Assembly (NCBI RefSeq): GCF_000949425.1
Contig: NZ_CP010976.1
Location: 5,518,001 to 5,582,000, forward strand
Direction: 5' to 3'
Origin: Paenibacillus sp. IHBB 10380
GTDB lineage: Bacteria; Bacillota; Bacilli; Paenibacillales; Paenibacillaceae
DNA: 64,000 nt
Below, in pieces: positions 37,203-46,788 of this stretch. A model generated the notes under the pieces. It saw only the letters and a list, made by a program, of their open reading frames with translations. It had not been told where the DNA came from and did no database searches. The position numbers and the translations under genes were made by a program. Position 1 is the first letter of the stretch, and every line of letters starts with the position of its first letter.

Positions 37203-38480
37203 ATGATGATGAGTAACATGAATATTATTGATGAGCTAGAATGGCGCGACGCGATTAACCAACAGACAGATGCAGAAGGATTACGTGAATTAGTCAGTGA
37301 GAAGAAGATTGCTCTGTACTGTGGTGTCGATCCAACCGGTGATAGCATGCATATTGGACATTTAATTCCATTCATGATGATGAAACGATTCCAATCATTT
37401 GGACATCTACCTGTTATCTTAATTGGTGGAGCGACAGGAACCATTGGTGATCCAAGTGGACGTCAATCAGAACGTCAATTACAGACATTAGAGCAAGTAC
37501 AAGATAATGTGAACGCACTTACCGCACAGATGAAGAAGCTATTTGACACCGATAGCGATGCTCAACTGAAAATGGTAAACAACTATGACTGGACGCATTC
37601 ATTAAACATTATCGACTTTTTACGTGATTATGGAAAGAATTTCAGCATCAATGCGATGCTGGCCAAAGATGTTGTATCAAGTCGCTTAGATAGTGGGATT
37701 TCATTTACTGAATTCACTTACCAAATTCTCCAGTCCATGGACTTCCATCATCTGTATGCAGAAGAAGGAGTTCAATTACAGATTGGTGGATCTGATCAAT
37801 GGGGTAATATCACGAGTGGTCTAGACTTGATTCGTAAAAAAGAAGGTCCAGAAGCGAAGGCATTCGGATTAACGATTCCATTAATGTTGAAATCAGATGG
37901 CACGAAATTTGGTAAAACGGCAGGCGGGGCGATCTGGCTAGATCCTGATAAAACATCTCCATATGAATTCTACCAATTCTGGTTAAATACAGATGACCGT
38001 GATGTGATTAAATACCTGAAATACTTCACATTCCTATCTAAAGAAGCCATTATTGAATTAGAGAATAAGGTTACAACAGAACCTGGTAAGCGTGTAGCTC
38101 AACGAGTACTTGCGGAAGAGATGACCAAATTCGTTCATAATGAAGAAGCTTTAACACAAGCCATTAAAATCTCGGAAGCCTTATTTAGTGGAGACATTAA
38201 ATCATTAACAGCAGATGAAATTGAACAAGGATTTAAAGAAATGCCTACGTTCGAAGCTGCCAAAGAAACAAAGAATATTGTGGACTGGTTAGTAGATCTA
38301 GGTATCGAACCGTCTAAGCGTCAGGCAAGAGAAGATATTAATAATGGAGCGATCACCATGAATGGTGAACGAGTAGAGGATTTAAACACGGAAGTGACCG
38401 TAGACAAATCATTCGATGGTCGGTTCATCATTATTCGTAAAGGTAAAAAGAAGTATAGTCTAATTAGATTAGTGGATTAA
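37203..38480 (+). CDS. tyrS: tyrosyl-tRNA synthetase
   Basis: A 425-residue class I synthetase that charges tRNA-Tyr. The HIGH motif is MHIGH (residues 49-53), the KMSKS counterpart is KFGKT, preceded by LMLKSDGT, and an S4 RNA-binding domain closes the protein (EPSKRQAREDINNGAI). It is behind a tyrosyl T-box, which confirms the amino acid. AAAGGGG precedes three ATG codons in a row; the first is used here. Its position amid accessory genes, with a partly duplicated segment on each side, suggests recombination around this locus. Confidence 0.97.
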   Translation: MMMSNMNIIDELEWRDAINQQTDAEGLRELVSEKKIALYCGVDPTGDSMHIGHLIPFMMMKRFQSFGHLPVILIGGATGTIGDPSGRQSERQLQTLEQVQDNVNALTAQMKKLFDTDSDAQLKMVNNYDWTHSLNIIDFLRDYGKNFSINAMLAKDVVSSRLDSGISFTEFTYQILQSMDFHHLYAEEGVQLQIGGSDQWGNITSGLDLIRKKEGPEAKAFGLTIPLMLKSDGTKFGKTAGGAIWLDPDKTSPYEFYQFWLNTDDRDVIKYLKYFTFLSKEAIIELENKVTTEPGKRVAQRVLAEEMTKFVHNEEALTQAIKISEALFSGDIKSLTADEIEQGFKEMPTFEAAKETKNIVDWLVDLGIEPSKRQAREDINNGAITMNGERVEDLNTEVTVDKSFDGRFIIIRKGKKKYSLIRLVD

Positions 38481-38560
38481 GCGGGCTTCCGTTATAACGA
38501 GCAACAGATTGAGAACTATCTTGTTCGTGGGTATGATCCACATATATGCACACTACTATT

Positions 38561-38597
38561 AACCGGGGAATCCATGACATGGGGACCTCGGTTTTTG
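38561..38597 (+). terminator. terminator after tyrS
   Basis: AACCG-G-GG...CC pairs with GG...CC-T-CGGTT, followed by T5. Of the 360 bases between tyrS and the lipoprotein gene the rest is A/T-rich with no gene. Confidence 0.65.
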
Positions 38598-38841
38598 TGT
38601 GTTACATATGCTGTAATCCACCTTAGAATTTTCGGTTCTCAATTAGTGGAATGTTTTTTTTAGATAGCATTCCTTTGGTCTAGCGTTTTCGACTCAGCAA
38701 ACAATCTATTTCTAAATAGATTCATAATTACTAATTATTTACTTTGGAGGAAGTTTATAATATTATGTATCTACTTATGTACGTGACATGAAGCTTAGAA
38801 AGGAAACTCACAACGGATAACAAGAAAAAGGGGAAGTCTCA

Positions 38842-39390
38842 ATGACTAAAAAATTATGTTTACTTCTCTTAATATTTTTTACTATTTTGGTCAGCTGTAC
38901 GAATCAAAAAGAAGCGATTTCTGAGCATGAAACCCCAAGTGGTCCCTCTATCGCTTTAAAGATAGCTGTAATAGGAACTAATCACATTGCAGCAATTGAT
39001 AATGTAAATTACGTGAAGACAAGTCTTCAAGATCTAGTTGAAGATGATAATCAACAATTGGATGGATTAATAATTTCTAAAGAAAGTTTTGAAGAAGCAG
39101 CCCAAGAAGAGTATAGAGATTTTTTCAAAAATATAAAATATCCTGTATTCTTCCTGGGAGCAGAAAACATATTAACAGCTGTGTTTCATGAAGATGGGCT
39201 TACTTTAGAAGATGGAAAAATAGGTGGCACGGGAGCTTATGCATCTGGATTTGTAAGTACTGAAGATGGGTACAAGGATTGGGGTTTATATTTGCCTAAT
39301 AATCCAACTAACAACGACAAAAATATAAATATTATCGTACGAATCTGCAATGCCATACAAGAATATAAAGAAAATGAAGATACAGAATGA
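38842..39390 (+). CDS. small lipoprotein of unknown function
   Basis: A 182-residue exported lipoprotein: signal peptide with lipobox LVSC (Cys19), then a domain beginning IALKIAVIGTNHIAAIDNVNYV, resembling the first strand and helix of a Rossmann-like fold. There is no catalytic motif I recognise. AAGGGGAAG precedes the start by six bases. Similar small lipoproteins occur in Bacillales. It is separated from the next gene by 370 bases that include palindrome B. Confidence 0.7.
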   Translation: MTKKLCLLLLIFFTILVSCTNQKEAISEHETPSGPSIALKIAVIGTNHIAAIDNVNYVKTSLQDLVEDDNQQLDGLIISKESFEEAAQEEYRDFFKNIKYPVFFLGAENILTAVFHEDGLTLEDGKIGGTGAYASGFVSTEDGYKDWGLYLPNNPTNNDKNINIIVRICNAIQEYKENEDTE

Positions 39391-39519
39391 TGGCTGGACG
39401 TTTGCTCGTAGCGTTTCTCCAGCATTATTCAGTAGAATACTAAAGCAACAATTGAAGATAGATAAGGCAACCTTCAATTCTAAAATTTAATGATAATAAC
39501 AAGGGGAGCCTAGAATTTA

Positions 39520-39564
39520 CATACAAGAAACTCAATGCCTACATGGTATTGAGTTTCTTGTATG
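39520..39564. terminator. palindrome B (terminator)
   Basis: CATACAAGAAACTCAATGCC pairs with GGTATTGAGTTTCTTGTATG around TACAT (one G-T pair). It is the counterpart of palindrome A at 36054. Confidence 0.8.
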
Positions 39565-39763
39565 TTAGGATAAAAGTAAAGAGAGTTAAATAAGGTTTCT
39601 ATACTCGGATAAACAAATGACTGTATCGTTCCATGATCATTCACCATAATAAGAAATATTGTTGTATACATACTCATGGAAAACAATGTCCATAAAGGTT
39701 ATCCACTCTATATGTCGAATCCTGACTAAGAGACACATCATTCTACATAAATGAGGTAAAGTC

Positions 39764-40657
39764 ATGAAACAAGGACTCTATGAGCAAATCATTAATAATA
39801 TAACGTCGCAGCAGTTATCTGCTTTGGACCCGGAACGCTATGAGATTGGTAGAGAACCGTTAGATGCGGAAGAAGCGCGGAAGATGCTGTCCAATTATTT
39901 GGCTATGGTGACCCGTAGGGCATTTAAAGTCGTGCGGGAACAAAGCAGCGATGAAGAAGCGGTATTGGCGCAAATTCGGATCTGTAATGAGATTATCGAC
40001 ACATTAAAGAACACGCTAGGGCACGAAGAGTACAACGAGCTCCTGTTAGATGAACAAGGTGAAGTACTCACCTATGTGTATTCGAAGTTAAATCATATCC
40101 GTGGGATCAAGGAAGAGAAGGTGCTGAGACCTGTCACACCCCTATCTCAAAGCTCTCTTTTTACCGGGTCTCATTCTGAACCTAATATGCTACATGAACT
40201 GAAACGTGAAAATGTAACGGCGGATCGAATCGATCTGCTTGTATCTTTTATCAAATGGAGCGGTCTGCGCTGTCTAATGGAGCAGTTCGAGCAGTTTACT
40301 GCAAATGGTGGACAGCTGCGCGTCATTACAACGACATATATGGAAGCTACGGATATGAAAGCCGTGATCGAGCTTAGTAATCTCCCCAATACCGAGATCC
40401 AAATATCCTATGACAGTGGTCGGACGCGGTTACATGCGAAGGCTTATGTTTTTAAAAGAGATACGGGTTTCACCACGGCCTATGTCGGCTCATCCAACCT
40501 ATCCAATCCGGCGCTTACCAGTGGGTTAGAGTGGAATTTGAAGGTGACCGAGAAGGACTCGTACGATGTACTCAAGAAGATCGAAGCGACCTTCGAGAGC
40601 TATTGGAATGATAGGGAGTTTAAGAGCTTTTCCTCCGAGGATGTGATGATCGCCTAA
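39764..40657 (+). pseudogene. N-terminal PLD part of a DUF3427 DEAD-box helicase (truncated)
   Basis: The 297 residues form the start of a PLD-DEAD-DUF3427 helicase: a helical N-terminus, then a phospholipase-D-like nuclease domain with TRLHAKAYVFKRDTGF and YVGSSNLSNPAL (H-x-K...G-S-x-N; residues about 224-256). It stops shortly after the PLD domain, where a full homologue continues into a helicase of about 700 further residues. The missing C-terminal end is found, frameshifted, at 44357-45122. The fragment is intact in frame and could still make a PLD protein. Its leader is duplicated at 36105. Confidence 0.75.
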
Positions 40658-40788
40658 TCTTGTTGAACATTAGGTATTATATTGTTGGTTGTGTACATCA
40701 TTATCCTTTATTGGTATGATACAATATATTTTATTGTTAGAAAGAACTGAGAGCATAAAATAAGTCTATAATTTGGGTAGGTGGATTT

Positions 40789-41196
40789 ATGAAAAAGGAT
40801 ATTTTTGTCGTCGGAGCAGTTATTGTAAATGAAGATAAAATACTATGTGCTCAAAGAGGAGTGAGTAAATCATTACCTCTAAAGTGGGAATTCCCAGGTG
40901 GCAAGATTGAAAGTGGTGAAACTCCGGAAGAAGCTTTAAAACGTGAGATACATGAAGAAATGAATTGCCAAGTCGAAATTGGTGATCATGTTGAAGATAC
41001 AACCTACGAATATGACTTTGGCATCGTTCATTTAACTACATATTATTGTAGATTAATTGAGGGGACACCGACGTTAACAGAGCATGTTGCGATTAAATGG
41101 TTATCACGAGCTGAGTTAAACATATTGGATTGGGCTCCTGCTGATATCCCAGCGATCCAGAAGATTATGAACCATCGAGTTGACAGTACCATATAA
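40789..41196 (+). CDS. NUDIX hydrolase, MutT-like
   Basis: A 135-residue (deoxy)nucleoside triphosphate pyrophosphohydrolase with the NUDIX box GGKIESGETPEEALKREIHE (residues 37-56) continuing EMN. The N-terminus VVGAVIVNEDKILCAQR fits the 8-oxo-dGTP/CTP pyrophosphatase group. It directly precedes the complete DUF3427 helicase gene, separated by 120 bases with a weak terminator. The same NUDIX-helicase pairing is, from memory, recurrent, which suggests joint function in nucleic-acid defence or nucleotide signalling. Start ATG 40789 follows GTAGGTGG. Confidence 0.9.
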   Translation: MKKDIFVVGAVIVNEDKILCAQRGVSKSLPLKWEFPGGKIESGETPEEALKREIHEEMNCQVEIGDHVEDTTYEYDFGIVHLTTYYCRLIEGTPTLTEHVAIKWLSRAELNILDWAPADIPAIQKIMNHRVDSTI

Positions 41197-41211
41197 TTTA
41201 TTCGGAATTTA

Positions 41212-41246
41212 GGACAATCTGCATTTGTATGTAGGTTGTCTTTTTG
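41212..41246 (+). terminator. weak terminator after the NUDIX gene
   Basis: GACAATCTGC pairs with GTAGGTTGTC (two G-T pairs), followed by T5; partial read-through into the helicase gene is possible. Confidence 0.55.
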
Positions 41247-41318
41247 TAATATACTGGATTGTGCTAATGGATTAATAATTATACAATTATGCTAAAAATT
41301 AAGGTGAGTGGAAATTAC

Positions 41319-44198
41319 ATGACTAGCGTAGCTCTTAACTTTGAGAATACCGTTCTATCACCAGTTGACGGTTCACTCGTAAAATATTCCCCTCAATTGT
41401 TAATTAATAATCCAGTAAAGAATGAAAATATATTGTCCTCGGTAATAGAAGAATTGACACATTGTCAGTCATTCATGTTTATTGTAGCTTTTGTAACAGA
41501 AAGTGGTCTTGCAACACTCAAATCTTATTTACTTGATTTAAAGGGGAAAGGAATTAGTGGAAGGTTATTAACATCAACATACTTATATTTTAATAACCCT
41601 AAAGTATTTCGAGAACTTTTAAAAATAGAGAATATGGATGTTCGTCTTACGGATTTAAAAGGATTTCATTCAAAGGGTTATATTTTTAATAAGGATGCCG
41701 ATCATGCATTAATTATTGGCAGTGCTAATTTAACAGTGCAAGCTTTGAAGATCAATTATGAATGGAACGTTAGACTTAAGTTGAATCCGCAGGATGAGTT
41801 CCTACTTCAGATTCGTACTCAGTTTGAAGAAGTATGGAATGGTGCAAATATTCTAACAGAAGAATGGATATTGAATTACGAGAAGATCTATGTGGAATAT
41901 CAAGCTAGAAACATACTGAAAGAAGAATTAACAACGATAGTCGAGAAAGATAAACAAGCAGTACTTCATACGATTGAACCAAATAAAATGCAATTAGCTG
42001 CACTTGAAAGTATACAAGCAGTACGTGATGCGAGTCAGAAGAGGGCATTAGTGATTTCTGCTACGGGAACAGGGAAAACATATTTGTCAGCGTTCGATGT
42101 TAGGAACTTCAATCCTAAACGATTGTTATTTATCGTACACCGAGAACAGATTTTACTTAAAGCTAAATCGGACTATATGAATGTAGTAGGCGGCGTAGAT
42201 CAAGATTTTGGATTACTATCGAGTACAGAGAAGAACATACATGCAAAGTATTTATTCGCAACAATTCAGACGATGTCAAAGCCAGATGTTCTGAGTCAGT
42301 TTGATCCCAAAGCGTTCGACTATATCTTAATCGATGAAGTACATAAAGCAGGTGCGAGATCATATCGTAAAGTCCTTGAATATTTCAACCCTCAATTTAT
42401 GCTCGGAATGACAGCAACACCAGAGAGATCGGATGATTTCAATATCTATCAGTTGTTTGATAACAATGTAGCTTATGAAATTCGATTACAAGCTGCTCTT
42501 GAAGAAGATATGCTCTGTCCTTTCCATTATTTCGGTGTAACTGATTTTGAAATGAATGGAGAAACAATTGATGATTCCTCTAAATTATCAAAGCTTGTAA
42601 ATGATGAACGTGTAGATCATATCATTGATAAACTTGAGTATTATGGGTTTTCTGGTGTTAAGGTGAAGGGATTAATATTTTGCAGCCGGAAAGAGGAGGC
42701 TATAAACCTATCTGAGATGTTCAATGATAAAGGATATCGAACGGTTGCATTAACGGGTGATGATGGTGTAGAGGATCGAGAAATCCAAATACGAGCCCTT
42801 GAGAAGGGAACAATCGATTATATCGTAACGGTAGAAATATTTAATGAAGGAATCGATATTCCGAGTGTTAACCAAGTCGTGATGTTAAGACAAACCCAAT
42901 CGAGCATTATTTTTATTCAACAACTGGGGCGTGGACTTCGTAAACATGAGGATAAAGAGTTCGTAACGATCATTGATTTCATCGGGAATTATAGGAATAA
43001 TTATTTAATCCCAATAGCATTATCTGGCGATAAATCTTTGAATAAAGATACTATACGGAGAATAATGAAGGATAAGAGCTATATTCATGGCGTCTCAACC
43101 ATTAATTTCGAAGAAATAGCAAATGAACGAATTTATAAATCGATTACGAATAACAATTTAACTGAATTAAGGAAATTGAAAGAAGCCTTCCATGAATTGA
43201 AGAATAGGATCGGTCACAGGCCAACATTGCATGATTTTATTACGAATGGATCTATTGATCCTATTGTTATTGTGAAGCGTTATAAGAGTTACTATCAATT
43301 CTTAATAAGGATTAATGAAGATATTCCAGTCTTAACTTCATATGAACAACAGGTGCTAGCTATGCTTTCTTTAGAAATGCTCGATGGGAAACGAATACAT
43401 GAGATTATTTTGCTAGAGTTATTAGTTCAAGATGGTCAAGTTGCCTATGATGATTATGTCATGACGCTAGAACAATTGAACTGTCGAACAGATCCGAATA
43501 CATTGTCATCTGTCAGAAGAGTGATGGATTTATCTTTTTTTATTGCAGAGCAGAGGAAGAAGTACGGGGATATACCCATTTGTATATTAAGAGATGGCGC
43601 GTTCTATTTAAATGATGATATTAGACGAAGTTTGGATACGAACCAAACATTCAAAGAAATGTTTCTTGATGTCATATTATGTGCAAAGGAAAAAACAAAA
43701 GTCTTTGATAGTAGCACCTCATTGACCTTATACCAAAAATATACCCGGAGAGATGTTTGTAAGCTCTTGAATTGGGAATCTGATGAAGGTTCTACCGTTT
43801 ATGGATATAGGACGAAATATAATACCTGTCCAATTTTCGTTACATACCATAAGGATGCTGAGTCTGATACGATTATAAATTATGGCGATGAGTTCATATC
43901 TTCAACCATATTCAAATGGTATACGAAAAGAAATCGAACATTAAAGTCCGGTGAAGTTCAAAAGATTATTTCCGCTGAAAAAAATAATGTGGATATTCAC
44001 ATTTTCGTGAACAGAGTGAATAAAGATGAAGACTTCTACTATTTGGGAAGAGCTATTCCAGATCAATCCTCCATTCAGCAGACATTGACTCCGTGGAAAA
44101 ATAATAAAGAAGTTCCTATCGTCTATATGGATATGCTTCTAAAAACTTCTGTAGAGCAGAATTTGTATGAATATATTAAAATGAATCCCGATTACTAA
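41319..44198 (+). CDS. PLD-DEAD-DUF3427 helicase (complete)
   Basis: A 959-residue superfamily 2 helicase with an N-terminal PLD-type nuclease domain (GFHSKGYIFNKD and IIGSANLT, residues about 120-150), Walker A SATGTGKTYLSAF (near 247), DEVH box LIDEVHKAGARS (near 338), motif III GMTATPERSD, motif VI QQLGRGLRKHE, and a C-terminal DUF3427 domain. Such proteins occur in defence islands; the nuclease-helicase layout suggests attack on foreign DNA. I chose ATG 41319, ten bases after AAGGTGAG. It lies with the NUDIX gene between two halves of a second, broken helicase. Confidence 0.9.
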   Translation: MTSVALNFENTVLSPVDGSLVKYSPQLLINNPVKNENILSSVIEELTHCQSFMFIVAFVTESGLATLKSYLLDLKGKGISGRLLTSTYLYFNNPKVFRELLKIENMDVRLTDLKGFHSKGYIFNKDADHALIIGSANLTVQALKINYEWNVRLKLNPQDEFLLQIRTQFEEVWNGANILTEEWILNYEKIYVEYQARNILKEELTTIVEKDKQAVLHTIEPNKMQLAALESIQAVRDASQKRALVISATGTGKTYLSAFDVRNFNPKRLLFIVHREQILLKAKSDYMNVVGGVDQDFGLLSSTEKNIHAKYLFATIQTMSKPDVLSQFDPKAFDYILIDEVHKAGARSYRKVLEYFNPQFMLGMTATPERSDDFNIYQLFDNNVAYEIRLQAALEEDMLCPFHYFGVTDFEMNGETIDDSSKLSKLVNDERVDHIIDKLEYYGFSGVKVKGLIFCSRKEEAINLSEMFNDKGYRTVALTGDDGVEDREIQIRALEKGTIDYIVTVEIFNEGIDIPSVNQVVMLRQTQSSIIFIQQLGRGLRKHEDKEFVTIIDFIGNYRNNYLIPIALSGDKSLNKDTIRRIMKDKSYIHGVSTINFEEIANERIYKSITNNNLTELRKLKEAFHELKNRIGHRPTLHDFITNGSIDPIVIVKRYKSYYQFLIRINEDIPVLTSYEQQVLAMLSLEMLDGKRIHEIILLELLVQDGQVAYDDYVMTLEQLNCRTDPNTLSSVRRVMDLSFFIAEQRKKYGDIPICILRDGAFYLNDDIRRSLDTNQTFKEMFLDVILCAKEKTKVFDSSTSLTLYQKYTRRDVCKLLNWESDEGSTVYGYRTKYNTCPIFVTYHKDAESDTIINYGDEFISSTIFKWYTKRNRTLKSGEVQKIISAEKNNVDIHIFVNRVNKDEDFYYLGRAIPDQSSIQQTLTPWKNNKEVPIVYMDMLLKTSVEQNLYEYIKMNPDY

Positions 44199-44207
44199 GA
44201 GTTAAGT

Positions 44208-44243
44208 GATGATTCCTGTATCGTGTCAGGAGTCATCTTTTTT
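44208..44243 (+). terminator. terminator after the helicase
   Basis: GATGATTCCTG pairs with CAGGAGTCATC (one mismatch) around an eight-base loop, then T6. Confidence 0.8.
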
Positions 44244-44356
44244 AATATCTATTGATAACGATCAGTTTTGTAATAATCGATGTGGATATCTACACTTTCT
44301 CATAGTTTATTGAAAAGTTAGACTGTCACGATAATCTAATTCAACTTTCATATGGA

Positions 44357-45122
44357 TGATTCCAATGGGATCATCCCGAACACGTGAAGCGCATTCCGGT
44401 ACTGCTAAACTTGAATTCTCGCAGATGGTTGAAGTTCTTAATTAACTATTTGGATAATACTATGCAGCCACATGACGATGACAAGCACCGCATGTTAGTC
44501 ATGTTTGCAGGGATTCAAAAGTATCGAAGAAGGTATTCAGGCAATTCTAGCCTGCTCTCAATTTAAGGATGAGTTTGTGGATATCCAAAAATATAACGAG
44601 GAACATCTTGATTTTGTAGATAAGAAACATGAATTCCCCTTCACTTGTCCACTAGATATCCACTGTATGTACAGTATGGATCAGATATTAGAAGCATTTG
44701 GCTACTGGAATGGGGATAAAGCAACCATCTTCCGTGAAGGTGTGAAATATCTCGAGAGTGAGTGAGCAGACCGATATCTTCTTCATTATACTAAATAAGT
44801 CCGATAAGGATTTCTCACCAACTACACTTTATGAAGATTATGTGATCAATGAAAGGCTGTTCCATTGGCAGACACCAAGTAGTGTCTCTGAAGACACCAA
44901 GACCGCTCAGCGTATATCCATCACCGGTGTACAGGTAACCGCATAGCGTTGTTTGTTCGGGAATTCAAAGAAAGTGATAGATATAACTCTCCGTTTGTCT
45001 TCTTAGGAGAAGCAGATTATGTGAGTCATGAGAGGAATAATCCGATGAGTATTGTGTGGAGATTGAGGGAAGAGTTGCCACCGCAGATGGTGAAGGTGGA
45101 GATTGTGTATGGGGAGGATTAA
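44357..45122 (+). pseudogene. frameshifted C-terminal DUF3427 remnant of a helicase
   Basis: Four segments in changing frames together read as a DUF3427 C-terminus: QWDHPEHVKRIPVLLN (from 44360), GFKSIEEGIQAIL to YLESE (44511-44765), SEQTDIFFIILNKSDKDFSP (from 44761) and LFVREFKESDRYNSPFVFLG (from 44949), ending at TAA 45120. At least three frame changes are needed, so it is dead. Its sequence is not a copy of the complete helicase end at 44198 and fits better as the lost C-terminus of the PLD fragment at 39764. Confidence 0.8.
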
Positions 45123-45146
45123 TATTGGTATTATTACTAGAAAAAC

Positions 45147-45176
45147 TTGCCAAATTATGTCGAAATATAGTATATT
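45147..45176 (+). promoter_or_regulatory. candidate promoter of the retron
   Basis: TTGCCA (45147-45152), 18-base spacer, TATATT (45171-45176). It would start transcription near 45183, giving a leader of about 270 bases before the two-TM gene. Confidence 0.45.
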
Positions 45177-45182
45177 TATTTA

Positions 45183-45400
45183 GCGATTAATAATGGGAAT
45201 ATATCTCTGCATTTTAAATTTGCCCTAGAGGCGGTATAGGATGATATCCCCATGTGCATTTCATAATTCGATGCGTCGATGTGTTGTTGTTCTGATGTAT
45301 GCACAAGGTATAGGATGTCGATAAAAATTATGCTCACTGAAAACTTGAGCAGAGTTTTAAGAGCAAGAGTTGATACGGCTAAAGTCCCGAAATTATTCTT
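45183..45400 (+). ncRNA. candidate retron msr-msd RNA
   Basis: Between the promoter and the two-TM gene lies a gene-free stretch with TGTGCAT (45253-45259) pairing with ATGCACA (45299-45305), an inner TCGA-TGCG-TCGA hairpin, a direct repeat GGTATAGGATG (45233 and 45307), a GCTCA/TGAGC hairpin, and CTCTGC (45205-45210) complementary to GCAGAG (45349-45354) that could act as the closing a1/a2 stem. Retrons need such an RNA next to the RT gene; exact ends and the priming G are not certain. Confidence 0.4.
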
Positions 45401-45455
45401 CAGTTTGTTAAGCAGAGGGGGCGATTGCCCTACTAACAAAAATGGAGGAATATAT

Positions 45456-45686
45456 ATGAATAGTCGCAATAGCCGTGTTAAGAAACGAACTAGTAGAGGG
45501 TTTAATTTAAAGAAGGTATATAGTTATTTTAGTTTTATAGGTGTTATTATAATACTACCTAATATATTCTTATTTATTCACCGAATTCTACTTTTACTAG
45601 CCAGAATATCTGATGAACTCTATCAAATTCTATCGTTTATTATCAACTCTTGCTTTATTTATCAAATTAAAAGAGGAGTTATATGA
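45456..45686 (+). CDS. two-transmembrane small protein of the retron (effector candidate)
   Basis: A 76-residue protein: basic N-terminus (MNSRNSRVKKRTSRG), TM1 about residues 23-48 and TM2 about 54-72, with a short basic end. GGAGG lies eight bases before ATG 45456. Its TGA overlaps the RT start codon (ATGA), so the RT is translationally coupled to it. Retrons of the Ec48 kind (type IV) carry a two-TM effector that damages the membrane on infection; by size, position and topology this is the likely effector. No sequence homology to known effectors is claimed. Confidence 0.6.
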   Translation: MNSRNSRVKKRTSRGFNLKKVYSYFSFIGVIIILPNIFLFIHRILLLLARISDELYQILSFIINSCFIYQIKRGVI

Positions 45687-46627
45687 TAGATTATACTGTC
45701 TGCACCTTATATGGGGTTAAAAATAAAAAATATTTATCTGAATTATTAAAAATAGAATTATTCAAACTTAAAGAGATAGAAAAATATTATATTACACTAC
45801 CGTTTTCTAAAAAAATGGGAAACAATAAAATTAGATTACTTTATAATCCTTCAAAAGAGTATAAAGATATTCTAAAAAGATTGAATTATTTTTTACAAAA
45901 GATTGTTTTACCTGATTATGTCTTTGGTGGAATTAAAAAAAGAGATTATATACAAAATGCTTCAAAGCATAAAGATAATAAGTTTTTTTTGATAATTGAT
46001 CTTAAAGATTTTTTTCCTTCAACAAGTGATACATATGTTTATAATTTTTTTAAGAATAAATTAAATATGTCAATCGATGTTGCTAAAATTTGTACATTAT
46101 TAGTAACAGAACAATCAGAAATAAATACAAGGTATTTGCCACAAGGTTATTCTACAAGTCCTATATTAAGTTATTTGTGTTATTTTGAAATGTTTAATAG
46201 CATTAACAGTCTATCAATTAATAATAATATTACCTATTCATGTTATTATGATGATAATACATTCTCTTCAAAAAATATTATTATTAAAGATTTCAAAAAT
46301 AAAATAGTAGAAATAATAAAAAGTTATAATTTACAAGTTAATCCTAAGAAAACTATATTATTAAAAAATACTAAAGGTGTTAGAATAACTGGAACAATAG
46401 TGAATAATAATATTTTAAGTGCACCAAATCCGTTGCAAGGCAAAATGTATATTAACTTTAATAAGCTTGTCAATTCAGATTTAACTGATATGAATGAAGC
46501 CAAAAATATTATAAAATTATGTAATATAGTCCAAGGATGTTCATCCGCAATTAAATCAATAGAAAGACAAAGAAAATTCCCTCACATACTCAAAAAGGTC
46601 AAAGAAATAAGAAGTCTAATAAAATAA
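45683..46627 (+). CDS. retron-type reverse transcriptase
   Basis: A 314-residue RT, AT-rich in codon use compared with the flanking helicase and Wadjet genes. Motifs in order: retron-specific region X NASKH (92-96), IIDLKDFFPS with the first catalytic Asp106, LPQGYSTSP (152-160), the YYDD active site (188-191), and region Y as ITG (235-237), the retron VTG position. The length is that of a bare retron RT with no fused domain. It makes multicopy single-stranded DNA from the adjacent RNA; retrons are abortive-infection systems. A terminator follows at 46764. Other RT classes are unlikely given the NAxxH and VTG-like motifs. Confidence 0.88.
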   Translation: MIDYTVCTLYGVKNKKYLSELLKIELFKLKEIEKYYITLPFSKKMGNNKIRLLYNPSKEYKDILKRLNYFLQKIVLPDYVFGGIKKRDYIQNASKHKDNKFFLIIDLKDFFPSTSDTYVYNFFKNKLNMSIDVAKICTLLVTEQSEINTRYLPQGYSTSPILSYLCYFEMFNSINSLSINNNITYSCYYDDNTFSSKNIIIKDFKNKIVEIIKSYNLQVNPKKTILLKNTKGVRITGTIVNNNILSAPNPLQGKMYINFNKLVNSDLTDMNEAKNIIKLCNIVQGCSSAIKSIERQRKFPHILKKVKEIRSLIK

Positions 46628-46763
46628 AGTGAAATACTGGGGAAGCGGGAATATTCACAAATTCTTAAATGAATATGAAAGTTCAAATGAGGGTATTCCA
46701 AGCTTTGACGGGGAATAAGATGTAATCTTTCTTTAATAAGGATAGTTAATAAGATGTAAAGCT

Positions 46764-46788
46764 ACCCTTCGAATGGAAGGTTTTTTTG
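46764..46788 (+). terminator. terminator after the retron RT
   Basis: ACC-C-TTC pairs with G-G-AAGGT around GAAT, followed by T7. Confidence 0.6.

Noticed and set aside
38484..38640. Open reading piece after tyrS reading FRYNEQQIENYLVRGYDP
   Set aside because: It has no start or ribosome binding site and overlaps the tyrS terminator; I cannot assign it.
45176..45469. 97-residue minus-strand ORF over the retron leader
   Set aside because: No ribosome binding site, no recognisable sequence, and it runs opposite to the structured leader RNA.
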